Shown piece after piece: positions 26,792 through 36,193 of a stretch of 64,000 nucleotides of DNA (its first letter is position 1; every line of letters starts with the position of its first letter). Location of the stretch: the NCBI RefSeq assembly GCF_003122385.1, contig NZ_CP029255.1:1736001-1800000 (forward strand). The letters run 5' to 3'. The translations under genes and the position numbers were made by a program. The notes beneath the pieces are model-generated. The model saw nothing but the letters and a program-made list of their open reading frames with translations, was not told the origin of the DNA and made no database searches. The stretch comes from Flavobacterium crocinum. GTDB lineage: Bacteria > Bacteroidota > Bacteroidia > Flavobacteriales > Flavobacteriaceae.

Positions 26792-28498
26792 ATGAAAAAA
26801 CTAAAATATATTATAGCGATTTCAGTAATTTTTACAACCTCAAGTTGTGATGATTATTTGGATCAAGACAATATTACCGAAAAGAGTTTAGCGAGTTTTT
26901 ATAAATCTCCTACGGATATAGATGAGGCGATGGCAGGTGTTTATAACGCTATCTATGCAAATGCTATAACAAGTGAAGAGCAAGTTGCGGCTAATTTGAT
27001 GGACAATATGATGTTAGGAGGCGGAGGCCCCGATGACAAAGCGGCTAAGTGGGTAGATAATTTTGAAGATCCAACTGAAGATACTTATCGTGATATGTGG
27101 GTACAGTCATATAATGGAATTTCGAGAGCAAATGCTATTATAGAAAAAGTACCATTAGCTGATTTTTCTACCTATTTTAATACACCTGCAGAGGCGATAG
27201 ATTTTAAAAATCAAGCATTGGGAGAAGCTTTGTTTATGAGAGCTTTCTTTTACTTTAGACTGGCTAAATTTTTTGGAGGAGTACCGCTAATAATTACCTA
27301 TGATGGCGATAGACGTGCTCCAAGAGCTACTTATACAGAAACCTTTGCTCAAATTGCTTCGGATTTAAAATTAGCAATTGAAACTATGCCGGCTACCCCT
27401 TTTACAAGTATTCCTACAGCAAGATATGGGCATGCTAATAAATGGGTTGCTGAGGCTTATTTAGGGCGTGTGTTTTTGTTCTATACGGGCTATATGTCTA
27501 ATATAGAAAATCAGGCAACGACAGATTTACCGCTTGTTGGAGGAGGTACTATAACAGGTACACAAGTAGCGACTTATTTAAGTGATTGTATAAACAATAG
27601 TGGTCATAAATTAGCTTCAGATTTTAGAAATCTTTGGCCTTACTCTTATTTAAATAAAGCTTCAGGAAGTAATATATTGCCGTGGGCAACAACTGAAGGT
27701 TTGGCATGGGTTGGTCAGGACGGAGCTAGTCCAACGTTTGGGACAGGAAACTTAGAGACTATGTTTGTACAAAGGTTTTCATTCGGAGACTGGGGTTGGA
27801 CAAATGGTAATATTTATACTAATAGAATGACTTTGTTTAATTCGATGCGTGGAAATTCATTGGTTCCTTTTGGCGAAGGCTGGGGATGGTGTACTGTAAA
27901 TCCTAAATTATACAGTGGATGGTCAGATCTTGATCCAAGAAAAAGAGGCTCTATTTTGGAAGTCGGAAGAGTTGACCAAGGAACGGGAGGTTATGCTAAA
28001 GATAAAGGTGATCATGAAACTGGTTTGTTTAATAAAAAATATGCGTCACTTCAATATGACAATGGTAAAGGTGCTAATGTAGGGATGTTTGTACAATTGT
28101 ATGGCTGGACTAATGCAGATATGCAGTTAATGCATGCACAGGATTTTATTTTCATGCGTTTTGCTGATGTGTTATTAATGCATTCAGAAATTACTAAAAC
28201 TGCTGACGGTATGAATGCTGTGAGATTACGAGCAAAATTAGGCCCTGTAGGATATTCTTTAGATGCAATAAAAGAAGAGCGTTTACATGAATTTGCTTTT
28301 GAAGCTTTACATTGGTTTGATCTGGTGCGTTGGGGAGATGTTAATACGGCGTTTAATGATGTTATTCAGGTTAGAAATTCTGGTGTTGACGCTAATTACA
28401 GTGCAAAATACAGACCGGAAACAAAAGGATTAGTTCCGATTCCGGAGACGGAAATGAGGCTTTTAAACGGAATTTATACTCAAAATCCAGGATGGTAA
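26792..28498 (+). CDS. SusD/RagB-type glycan-binding lipoprotein (first)
   Basis: The protein (568 residues from ATG 26792) has a lipoprotein signal ending TTSSC and the N-terminal SusD pattern DDYLDQDNITEKSLASFYKS, followed by TPR-like helices. A C-terminal SusD region has AVRLRAKLGPVGYS, ERLHEFAFEALHWFDLVRWG and LVPIPETEM. It caps the SusC pore and binds glycans at the cell surface. The frame opens at a GTG at 26762, overlapping the susC stop, but the lipoprotein signal starts cleanly at 26792. It is 16 bp downstream of susC and translationally coupled. Confidence is high. Confidence 0.92.
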   Translation: MKKLKYIIAISVIFTTSSCDDYLDQDNITEKSLASFYKSPTDIDEAMAGVYNAIYANAITSEEQVAANLMDNMMLGGGGPDDKAAKWVDNFEDPTEDTYRDMWVQSYNGISRANAIIEKVPLADFSTYFNTPAEAIDFKNQALGEALFMRAFFYFRLAKFFGGVPLIITYDGDRRAPRATYTETFAQIASDLKLAIETMPATPFTSIPTARYGHANKWVAEAYLGRVFLFYTGYMSNIENQATTDLPLVGGGTITGTQVATYLSDCINNSGHKLASDFRNLWPYSYLNKASGSNILPWATTEGLAWVGQDGASPTFGTGNLETMFVQRFSFGDWGWTNGNIYTNRMTLFNSMRGNSLVPFGEGWGWCTVNPKLYSGWSDLDPRKRGSILEVGRVDQGTGGYAKDKGDHETGLFNKKYASLQYDNGKGANVGMFVQLYGWTNADMQLMHAQDFIFMRFADVLLMHSEITKTADGMNAVRLRAKLGPVGYSLDAIKEERLHEFAFEALHWFDLVRWGDVNTAFNDVIQVRNSGVDANYSAKYRPETKGLVPIPETEMRLLNGIYTQNPGW

Positions 28499-28526
28499 TA
28501 TTTAATAACTATTAATAATTAGAAAG

Positions 28527-29318
28527 ATGAAAATTCACAATATAAAATATTTATTAATTGCTGCGTTTATGCTGGTCTTTTCCGCATGCGATCCAATCGT
28601 GGATGAGCAGCATTTATCGAATAGTACTGATGTTGCGGGGGTTAACTTAAAAGTAACCCATAGCACGCCTGGAGGTAATAAAATTACTTTGACTATGGAT
28701 ACACCTGGTGTTACTGGTTACTGGGATTATAATTTAGGAAAAGCCCTGACAAATGAAGCAACAATTGTTTATCCAATTCCAGGGAAATCTACATTTACTT
28801 TTGTAGGGACTTTAGGAGGTGAGTTTTTTGCGAAAACTATTGATGCTCAAATTGATAAGCTGGACACTCCTTTAGATCAGGATTGGTATGATTTAGTAAG
28901 TACTAATACAGCTACTGGAAAAACATGGGTTTTTGACGGGGCAGCGGGTACAGGTGCAGCTTATTGGTTTATGTCCCCTCCGGACAATCCGGACTCAGCA
29001 ATGAGTGCATGGTGGAATGCTGGAGATTGTTGTCCGCCTCTTGATGTAGCAGGAAACATGCATTTTGATTTGAACGGTGCAGCAAATTATAATCATTACC
29101 AAACCGCTTCTGCAGCTGCAGAAAAAGGAAGTTTTGTCTTAGATGTAGCAAACAAAAAGCTATTTATTCAAAACTCAAAAATTTTAGGCTATGAAGCAGG
29201 AAACACTGCTAATGAGTATAATATTATTACGCTTACAGCAGATAAATTAGTGTTATATGTGCCAAGAAGTTTAAAAGATGCTGGTACAGGTTGGACATTT
29301 GTTTACAAACCTCAATAA
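28527..29318 (+). CDS. PUL surface lipoprotein of unknown family (first cassette)
   Basis: A 263-residue protein with a lipoprotein signal (MLVFSAC, Cys at about residue 21). It has no enzyme motif I recognise. The middle is beta-rich, like an all-beta binding domain (NKITLTMDTPGVTGYWDYN, IPGKSTFTFVGTLGG). The C-terminal half has aromatic-rich stretches such as AAYWFMSPPDN and MSAWWNAGDCCPP, suited to carbohydrate stacking. It occupies the SusE/F position, where outer-membrane glycan-binding lipoproteins are usual, 28 bp after the SusD stop. Glycan binding is inferred from position and composition. A sequence-level family call was not possible. Confidence 0.6.
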   Translation: MKIHNIKYLLIAAFMLVFSACDPIVDEQHLSNSTDVAGVNLKVTHSTPGGNKITLTMDTPGVTGYWDYNLGKALTNEATIVYPIPGKSTFTFVGTLGGEFFAKTIDAQIDKLDTPLDQDWYDLVSTNTATGKTWVFDGAAGTGAAYWFMSPPDNPDSAMSAWWNAGDCCPPLDVAGNMHFDLNGAANYNHYQTASAAAEKGSFVLDVANKKLFIQNSKILGYEAGNTANEYNIITLTADKLVLYVPRSLKDAGTGWTFVYKPQ

Positions 29319-29470
29319 TATTTTGTGTTAGTTATAGTTATTTTCGAAAAAGGAAGATTCAAACATTCCTTTTTCGAATTTTCACCATTTTTATCTTGCT
29401 CGACAATACAGAGCAAAATAATAGAAAGTTTAAACTACTATGGTTAGTTTAAGTTAAGTTTATTGCCTGG

Positions 29471-29507
29471 ATAGCCCATAATTTCGATTATGGGCTATTT
29501 TTTTTTG
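29471..29507 (+). terminator. Terminator after the first SusC-SusD-lipoprotein cassette
   Basis: A perfect 12-bp stem ATAGCCCATAAT pairs with 29487-29498 over a TTCG loop and is followed by a long T-run. It lies about 150 bp beyond the lipoprotein stop. A related hairpin follows the second cassette. Confidence 0.9.
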
Positions 29508-30374
29508 TTTCTAACAGAAGAACTCTAAGATGCGTTATTTCTCAGCTTAATTGTCTTCTGTATGTATCATTAATTCGCTTTTTGGGTTGTTTTAATCTTT
29601 TATTTTTTATTGAAGCCTTAATTCAGGGCTTTTATATAGTTTTTAGTCTTAATATCAGCATTTTTCTTGCTTTTCTTGCTTTTTTTTGATGTCGTTTTGG
29701 TAATCATCAAAAAAATATTTAGTTAAGAAGTACTTATGTAATATTAATTTGCCTTAAAATCCAAAATTAATCAACATCAGTCTGCTTTTACAAATACAAG
29801 ACTTCTTTTGTTAAGGTGTTCTGTTGCTTATTTATTTAAATACTAAATCCTTTCACTTTAAGAGAGCGACAGGCTGAAATCTTCAAATCATTAAAAATAA
29901 AAAGACATCGAGTTTAAACTTTCTTTCTCATGTTTTTTTGGAATAAATTCAGAGACTTTAGTGACTACAGCTTCAAAAATTGTATTTAAAATTCAATTTT
30001 TACCTTTCTTCACAATGAAAATGACTTAAAAAACGGTGAGCAAAACTGCTTTTTTGTAGGTAAAACCTATGTAAAAATCTAAAAATAAGAATTTTCTTCT
30101 GTTGAAATTTTTATCAATAACGTAAAAAAACTAACCTAAAAATATCATATTCTCTGTTTGGGCTGTTTTGAAGATTTTATAGAGATTTTAGTTTTAAATG
30201 TTTGTAAAATAAGTGTTTGTGTAGCTATTTGTACTACTATCACGTTGTAGTTTTATAAATTTTGGGTATAATTTTATCAAAAAAAATTATGTAGTGTTTA
30301 TTTTTAAAATTAACTTTTCTTTAGTACTACTTTTTATTTTTTTAAAATGTTATATATCAATTAATTATATTTTT
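29508..30374. other. AT-rich gene-free region between the two cassettes
   Basis: No credible coding frame, RNA gene or repeat of the families seen elsewhere was found in this long stretch. Base composition is strongly biased to T and A. The downstream end (30375 onward) contains the second susC promoter elements. It may be degenerate remnant sequence or a long regulatory region. Confidence 0.5.
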
Positions 30375-30380
30375 TTTGAT

Positions 30381-30472
30381 GTGTTTTTATAATATTAAAA
30401 TTTTCAATTTGATGTGTTTTTGTATGGATTTTTAAATACGAAAAACAAAAATTTAGTTTTAGTATTGCATCG
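30381..30472 (+). promoter_or_regulatory. Second susC promoter with paired GTGTTTTT boxes
   Basis: GTGTTTTT occurs at 30381-30388 and 30414-30421, 33 bp apart, in the same spacing as before the first susC. The nearer box is 59 bp from the conserved leader in both loci. A variant -7 box TAGTATTG lies at 30460-30467. Confidence 0.6.
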
Positions 30473-30514
30473 AATTACTAATTAATTAACCAAAATTTTT
30501 AGAAAAATGAAATT
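30473..30514 (+). promoter_or_regulatory. Conserved susC leader, copy 2
   Basis: The 42-nt block is identical to 23511-23552 and includes the second susC ATG at 30507. Confidence 0.6.
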
Positions 30515-33500
30515 AACAAAATTACTTGTTTTTTGTATTTCATCTTTGTTATTCTCGGTTATTGCTGTGGCTCAGGATGTCACAGTAAATGGAATGATAA
30601 GCGATGAAAGTGGAATGCCTGTTCCAGGTGCGACAGTTTTATTAAAAGGAACTACTAAATCAACAGCTTCCGATTTTGATGGGAAGTTTCAGATGCAGGT
30701 ACCTTCAAACGGAACTTTAACAATCACATTTATTGGTTATACTACAGTAAATGAAGCTGTAAATGGTAGAACAAAAATCTCAATTCAATTAAAACCGGAA
30801 TCACAATCTTTAAATGAGGTTGTTGTGGTTGGATATGGTACTCAAAAGAAATCTGTTGTTACTGGAGCAATTTCCAGTGTAAAAGCACAAGATCTTGAAA
30901 AAGTACCAAACGGGCGTGTTGAACAAGCTTTACAAGGTAGGGTTGCCGGTGTTACTATTGCAGCTACTTCTGGACAGCCTGGTGCAGCTTCTAAGGTTCG
31001 TATAAGAGGTATAACTACTTTTAGAGAAGGTGGAAATGATCCGTTATGGGTTGTTGACGGAATTGCTATTGATGCTGGTGCAGTTGGTTTTATCAACCAA
31101 TCTGATATTGAATCTATTGAGGTTCTTAAAGATGCAGCTTCGGCAGCAATTTACGGTACTCGTGCAGCAACTGGAGTTATTTTAGTGACTACTAAAAAAG
31201 GAAAATCAGGAAAAATTTCTGTGAATTATAGTGGTTTTGCAGGAGTTGCCGCTCCGGCAAAAAAATTAAACCTGTTGAATGCAAGTCAATATGCAACAAT
31301 TATGAATGAAAAGTCTGTTGCAGATGGTGGCGCTATAAAATATGCAAATCCAGCGTCTTATGGTAAAGGTACAGACTGGCAGGATGCAGTTTTTAACAAT
31401 TCCGCTTTTAGATATACACACGAACTAAGTTTTAGTGGTGGTGGAGAAAAATCTACTTTTTATGCTTCTTTTGGAGTTCAGGATCAGGAAGGTATCGTTG
31501 CAACGGATATTTCAAATTATACAAAGAAAAACTTCCGTTTAAATTCAACACACAAAATTTCGGACTATTTTACTTTTGGACAAACGTTTGGATATACTCA
31601 TCAAAAAACAAAGGATATTGGAAATATTAATAGTGAATTTGGCGGGGTATTAAGTTCTGCAATTAACTTAGATCCTATTACTCCGATAGTTGCAGATCCT
31701 TCAGTAATCGGCTCAGGTTTTTATAACAGTCCAAATATTGTTTTGGATTCTCACGGGAATCCTTACGGTATTTCTCCTGTAGTACAACAAGAGATGACAA
31801 ATCCACTAGCTTATACACAAACTAGATTGGGAGGTTATAACTGGTCTGATGATTTTGTTGGGAATGCTTACTTAGAAGCTAATATTACTAGTCACTTAAA
31901 AGTAAGATCAACACTTGGAGGTAAATTAGCGTATTGGGGCAAAGAGATGTTTACACCTGTTTTCTACCTGAATCCAAACATGAAAGCGGATAGAAACAAT
32001 TATAGCCAGGACAACGAAAAAGCATTTGCATGGAATATAGAAAACACGCTTAACTATACTAATAAATTTGGAGATCACTCTATTAATGCTTTAGTAGGAC
32101 AAGGTGCTTATGTAGAAAACATCGGAAAAACAATTGGTACTACATTCTATGGCTTGCCAATTACAAGTTATAAAGATGCTTCATGGAATTTTAACCTTCC
32201 ACAAGATGATATGGTGAGTAGAGCAAGTGATAAAATTGAGCATAAGTTATCATCTTTATTTTTCCGTCTAAACTACGATTACAAAGAGAAATATCTATTT
32301 ACAGGAATTGTTCGTCGTGACGGTTCAACAAGATTTGGAGAAAACAAGAAATTTGGAGTTTTCCCTTCATTCTCTTTAGGATGGGTAATTTCGAAAGAAG
32401 GATTCTGGACAGAAAACAATATCGTTAATACGTTAAAACTTCGTGGAGGTTATGGAGTTGTTGGTAATGATAATATTTGGGATTTTAAATATAGAGGTTT
32501 AGTTGTTGGAGGATACAATTACGCTGTTGGAAATGATGGGTCAATTACTACAGGTTACGGAAACTCTACTTTACCAAATGCAGATTTAGGATGGGAAGAA
32601 ACATCACAAACTACTGTTGGTCTTGATGCTAAACTTTTTAATGATTTCACTCTTACTTTAGACTATTATAAAAAGAGAACAACAGGAATCTTAAGAGACG
32701 TTGTTATTCCTGGTTACGTTGGAGTTGTTGATGCACCAGCGGCAAATATTGCTGATATGAACAACAGTGGTTTTGAGGTTGAAGCAGGATACAAGAAAAG
32801 ACTTGGTGATTTTAATTTAGGAGTGAATGCCAATTTTGCCTATTTGAAAAATGAAGTTACTTACGTAGGATCTAATACAAACTTTATCGCGGGTGATGCT
32901 AGTTTCCAATCTATGGGGCAAGTAACAAGAACTCAGGTTGGACATTCATTCAATGAATTTTACGGTTTTAAAACTGCTGGAATATTTCAAAATGAAGCAG
33001 AAGTTGAAGCTTACAAAAATGCTTCAGGCGGTTTAATTCAACCAAATGCAAGACCAGGTGATTTCCGTTGGGTAGACAATAATGGAGATGGAGCTATTAC
33101 AGATGATGATAAACAATACTTAGGAACTAACATCCCTAAATATACTTTCGGATTTACTGTAAACTTAGATTACAAAAATTTCGATTTCATGGCGTTTACT
33201 CAAGGTGCTGCAGGAAGCAAAATTTTCCAGGGATTAAGAAGACTTGATATGTTAACAGCAAACTATCAAACTGAAGCTTTAGGACGTTGGGTTGGAGAAG
33301 GAACTTCAAACGATTATCCTAGATTGACTAACAACGATCCAAATAAAAACTTCAGTAACATGTCTGATTTCTACCTTGAAAACGGAAACTACTTACGTTT
33401 GAAAGTTGTGACTCTTGGATATACAATGCCAACTGGTTTATCCTCTAAAATTGGAGCAGACAGAATTCGTTTTTATGTAACTGGAGAAAATTTAATCACT

Positions 33501-33614
33501 TTCACAAAATATACTGGTTATGATCCAGAAATTGGAGGTCAGGTTTTCGGTGTAGATAAAGGTGTTTATCCACAAGCAAGATCTATTCTGTTAGGAGCTA
33601 ACGTTCAATTTTAA
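30507..33614 (+). CDS. SusC/RagA-type TonB-dependent outer-membrane transporter (second)
   Basis: This 1035-residue protein has the same architecture as the first SusC: signal peptide ending IAVAQ, a carboxypeptidase-like domain (GMISDESGMPVPGATVLLKG), the plug motifs NEVVVVGYGTQKK and LKDAASAAIYGTRAATGVILV, and a barrel ending LLGANVQF. It imports oligosaccharide through a pore capped by the SusD encoded 14 bp downstream. Much of the barrel differs from the first copy, so the two pairs may take up different size or linkage fractions. This is inferred from divergence only. Start and leader are identical to those of the first copy. Confidence 0.93.
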   Translation: MKLTKLLVFCISSLLFSVIAVAQDVTVNGMISDESGMPVPGATVLLKGTTKSTASDFDGKFQMQVPSNGTLTITFIGYTTVNEAVNGRTKISIQLKPESQSLNEVVVVGYGTQKKSVVTGAISSVKAQDLEKVPNGRVEQALQGRVAGVTIAATSGQPGAASKVRIRGITTFREGGNDPLWVVDGIAIDAGAVGFINQSDIESIEVLKDAASAAIYGTRAATGVILVTTKKGKSGKISVNYSGFAGVAAPAKKLNLLNASQYATIMNEKSVADGGAIKYANPASYGKGTDWQDAVFNNSAFRYTHELSFSGGGEKSTFYASFGVQDQEGIVATDISNYTKKNFRLNSTHKISDYFTFGQTFGYTHQKTKDIGNINSEFGGVLSSAINLDPITPIVADPSVIGSGFYNSPNIVLDSHGNPYGISPVVQQEMTNPLAYTQTRLGGYNWSDDFVGNAYLEANITSHLKVRSTLGGKLAYWGKEMFTPVFYLNPNMKADRNNYSQDNEKAFAWNIENTLNYTNKFGDHSINALVGQGAYVENIGKTIGTTFYGLPITSYKDASWNFNLPQDDMVSRASDKIEHKLSSLFFRLNYDYKEKYLFTGIVRRDGSTRFGENKKFGVFPSFSLGWVISKEGFWTENNIVNTLKLRGGYGVVGNDNIWDFKYRGLVVGGYNYAVGNDGSITTGYGNSTLPNADLGWEETSQTTVGLDAKLFNDFTLTLDYYKKRTTGILRDVVIPGYVGVVDAPAANIADMNNSGFEVEAGYKKRLGDFNLGVNANFAYLKNEVTYVGSNTNFIAGDASFQSMGQVTRTQVGHSFNEFYGFKTAGIFQNEAEVEAYKNASGGLIQPNARPGDFRWVDNNGDGAITDDDKQYLGTNIPKYTFGFTVNLDYKNFDFMAFTQGAAGSKIFQGLRRLDMLTANYQTEALGRWVGEGTSNDYPRLTNNDPNKNFSNMSDFYLENGNYLRLKVVTLGYTMPTGLSSKIGADRIRFYVTGENLITFTKYTGYDPEIGGQVFGVDKGVYPQARSILLGANVQF

Positions 33615-33628
33615 AAATTAAAAGAATT

Positions 33629-35140
33629 ATGAAAACTATAAAATTTAAATATATATACTTTGCCGTAGCATTGGCAGCCTTAGCAGGAGCTTGTTCTGAA
33701 GATTTTGTGAGCATTGATCCAAAAGGACAATTCGATTCAAGTACCTACTTTTCTAACGAACAACAATGTTATGCAGCCTTAATTGGAGTTTATGATCCAT
33801 TAAGAAAAAATACTGGTGGTTTCGAAAACCTGGTTGCTATGCTAAATGCGGGTTCAGATGATTTTTATGCCGGGGGTGGTAGCGCAACAGATGGAAACGG
33901 AATCCAGAACTTTTCTAAACACTCTCTTTCATCAATTAGTATTCCAAGTAGTTACTGGGATGATCATTATCAGGGTGTTTCAAGAGCAAACATGTTAATC
34001 TCAAAGCTTCCGGCAGCAACAATGGGCGAGGATGTAAGAGCGAGATTTACTGCAGAAGCAAAAGCACTAAGAGCATTTTACTATTTCAATCTAGTTAGAA
34101 TGTTTAAAAATATTCCATTGGTTTTAGTTCCTTTAAACACTCAGACTATCTATGATCCGGAACAAGTTACACCAGAGGTAATTTATGCACAAATCGAAAA
34201 AGATTTATTAGAAGCTATTCCAAATTTACCTAATACTGTTGATGCAAAGACAGAGTCTGGAAGATTTAACAAAGGAACAGCTCAGGCAATTCTTGGAAAA
34301 GTTTATTTGTTTGAAAACAAAAAGACTGAAGCTGCAGCTGTTTTGGCTGAAGTAAATGGTACACCGGGAGCAACAAATCAATACGGAAATAAATTACTTA
34401 CTAAGTTTAGTGATTTATGGGTAACATCAAATAAGTTTAATGCAGAATCTATATTAGAAGTATCTCATAGTAGTGCGGGTAATTCTGATTGGGGTTTCTG
34501 GGGACAAGGTAAAGACGAAGGAAACTCTTTAAACGTTATGGTTGGACCAAGAGGTTATTCAAGACCTGACGGTTCTGATGCACCAGATCTTCCTGCAGGT
34601 TGGGCCTTTAACGTGGCAACTCAGAAATTATATGATGCTATGAAAACAGATCCAAGATTTGAAGCTACTATTTTTGATTTGAAAGCTTTAAAAGCAGCTG
34701 GTAAAGCAGATTATATCCCAGCTTATCAGGACACAGGTTACTTCCTGAATAAATATCTTCCTAGACAATCAGATGTAAGAACTGGAGGAGGAGCTGCTGA
34801 GTTGAACTACAAGCAAAACTCTTATGTAATCAGACTTGCAGATACGTACTTAATGGAAGCAGAAGCTTTAGGATCTGGAGCAAGAGCGCAGGCTTTACTG
34901 GATGCAGTTAGAGCAAGAGTTGGACTGCCATCTGTTCCTGTGACATTAGCTGCTATCAAAAATGAGCGCAGAATGGAATTGGCTGGAGAAGGACACAGAT
35001 TCTTTGACTTAGTTAGATGGGGAGATGCAGCAGCAGCACTATCAGACAGAGGTTTTGACGCTGGTACAGATGAGATTTTCCCAATTCCTTTCAAGGAGTT
35101 AAATGGTACTAAATTGAAACAAAATCCTAATTATCAATAG
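33629..35140 (+). CDS. SusD/RagB-type glycan-binding lipoprotein (second)
   Basis: The 503-residue protein has a lipoprotein signal (LAALAGAC) and the SusD pattern SIDPKGQFDSSTYFSNEQQC. A central region of alpha-helical repeats includes EAKALRAFYYFNLVRMF and KNIPLVLVP. A C-terminal section reads NERRMELAGEGHRFFDLVRW and ends EIFPIPFKELNG. It pairs with the second SusC, 14 bp downstream. Its sequence is clearly distinct from the first SusD, so the two cassettes are likely an old duplication or separate acquisitions. Function is surface capture and presentation of oligosaccharides. Confidence 0.92.
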   Translation: MKTIKFKYIYFAVALAALAGACSEDFVSIDPKGQFDSSTYFSNEQQCYAALIGVYDPLRKNTGGFENLVAMLNAGSDDFYAGGGSATDGNGIQNFSKHSLSSISIPSSYWDDHYQGVSRANMLISKLPAATMGEDVRARFTAEAKALRAFYYFNLVRMFKNIPLVLVPLNTQTIYDPEQVTPEVIYAQIEKDLLEAIPNLPNTVDAKTESGRFNKGTAQAILGKVYLFENKKTEAAAVLAEVNGTPGATNQYGNKLLTKFSDLWVTSNKFNAESILEVSHSSAGNSDWGFWGQGKDEGNSLNVMVGPRGYSRPDGSDAPDLPAGWAFNVATQKLYDAMKTDPRFEATIFDLKALKAAGKADYIPAYQDTGYFLNKYLPRQSDVRTGGGAAELNYKQNSYVIRLADTYLMEAEALGSGARAQALLDAVRARVGLPSVPVTLAAIKNERRMELAGEGHRFFDLVRWGDAAAALSDRGFDAGTDEIFPIPFKELNGTKLKQNPNYQ

Positions 35141-35169
35141 TAGTCTCTAACTAATAAACCAAAAACAAA

Positions 35170-36045
35170 ATGAACCTAAATATAAATTTAAGAAAGAGTG
35201 TATACCTAATGCTAGTTTTAGCATTAGGTACACTAAATAGCTGTGATGACAGTGTTGATACAAATCCGCTTACGGCTACCGATGTTGATGCTTCGTTTAC
35301 TATAACGCCGGTTGAAGGAGCAATGAATACCTATCTTCTAACCGCTCAGACAAAAGGAGTTATCTTATCAAAATGGGATACTGGAGACGGAGCTTCAGTT
35401 GGAAAAATGAATCAGGTAATTTCTTTACCGGATGCTGGTACTTACACTATTACGCATACTGCTATTGGAGCAGGTGTTGCAACCGGAACTGCTTCTAAAC
35501 AAATTATTGTAGAAAAAACAGACCCAGCTAAAGGAAACTTAGTGCAGGGAGGAACTTTTGCTACAGCTGCAGATCAGGCTAAATGGACAAATGCAAAACT
35601 AAGTCCATCAGGTGCAGCTTTTTGGTCTTTCGGTGCTAATGGTGCTACAATTTATTCACCGGGAGGATGGGCTCAGGAAGGTATTTATCAGGCTATCGAA
35701 GTTGTAAAAGATAGAGAATATACAGTTGATATGACAGTTTCTTGTCCTAGTGGTTTAAAAGAAACTTTTTTTGAAGTATATGCCGGAACATCAGTGCCAA
35801 AACCAGGTGTTGAGTACAAAGATAACTTAGTGATGGGTATAGGTACTTGGGATGGTTGTGGATTATCTAAGTTTTCAGGAAGATTATCTGGAGTTGGATG
35901 CAAGAAAAACGCTGTAACTAACACCGTTTCTAATGTTGTTAAATTCGCTCAAAGCGGAACAATCTATCTTTTAATCAGATCCGGAAGCAACGCTACGGGT
36001 AATGAACCAATTACTGTTACAAAGGTTGAATTTAGAGGAAAATAA
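35170..36045 (+). CDS. PUL surface lipoprotein with PKD-like domain (second cassette)
   Basis: The 291-residue protein has a lipoprotein signal ending TLNSC. An N-terminal beta-sandwich resembles a PKD domain (ILSKWDTGDGASVGKMNQVI, then SLPDAGTYTITHTAIG). The C-terminal half is beta-rich with aromatic patches such as AAFWSFGANGATIYSPGGW and KEFFEVY-like segments, compatible with a carbohydrate-binding module. It occupies the SusE/F position, 29 bp after the SusD stop. It shows little obvious similarity to the first-cassette lipoprotein. Glycan binding is inferred from position; no catalytic motif is seen. Confidence 0.65.
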   Translation: MNLNINLRKSVYLMLVLALGTLNSCDDSVDTNPLTATDVDASFTITPVEGAMNTYLLTAQTKGVILSKWDTGDGASVGKMNQVISLPDAGTYTITHTAIGAGVATGTASKQIIVEKTDPAKGNLVQGGTFATAADQAKWTNAKLSPSGAAFWSFGANGATIYSPGGWAQEGIYQAIEVVKDREYTVDMTVSCPSGLKETFFEVYAGTSVPKPGVEYKDNLVMGIGTWDGCGLSKFSGRLSGVGCKKNAVTNTVSNVVKFAQSGTIYLLIRSGSNATGNEPITVTKVEFRGK

Positions 36046-36081
36046 AGAGTTAAGTTAAGTTTAAGTTTAAGTTTGGTTGTA

Positions 36082-36118
36082 AAATAGCCCGTAATCATTA
36101 TGAGTATGGGCTATTTTT
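36082..36118 (+). terminator. Terminator-like hairpin after the second cassette
   Basis: AAATAGCCC (36082-36090) pairs with GGGCTATTT (36108-36116), with a partly paired inner loop and a T-run. It resembles the first-cassette terminator. It may attenuate, rather than fully stop, transcription into the enzyme genes. Confidence 0.7.
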
Positions 36119-36193
36119 AAATTCTTTAAAAGGATTAGAATCAGGTTTAGATTTCTCCAGAACTTCAATTAAAACAAAAATAATTGGGAGCAA

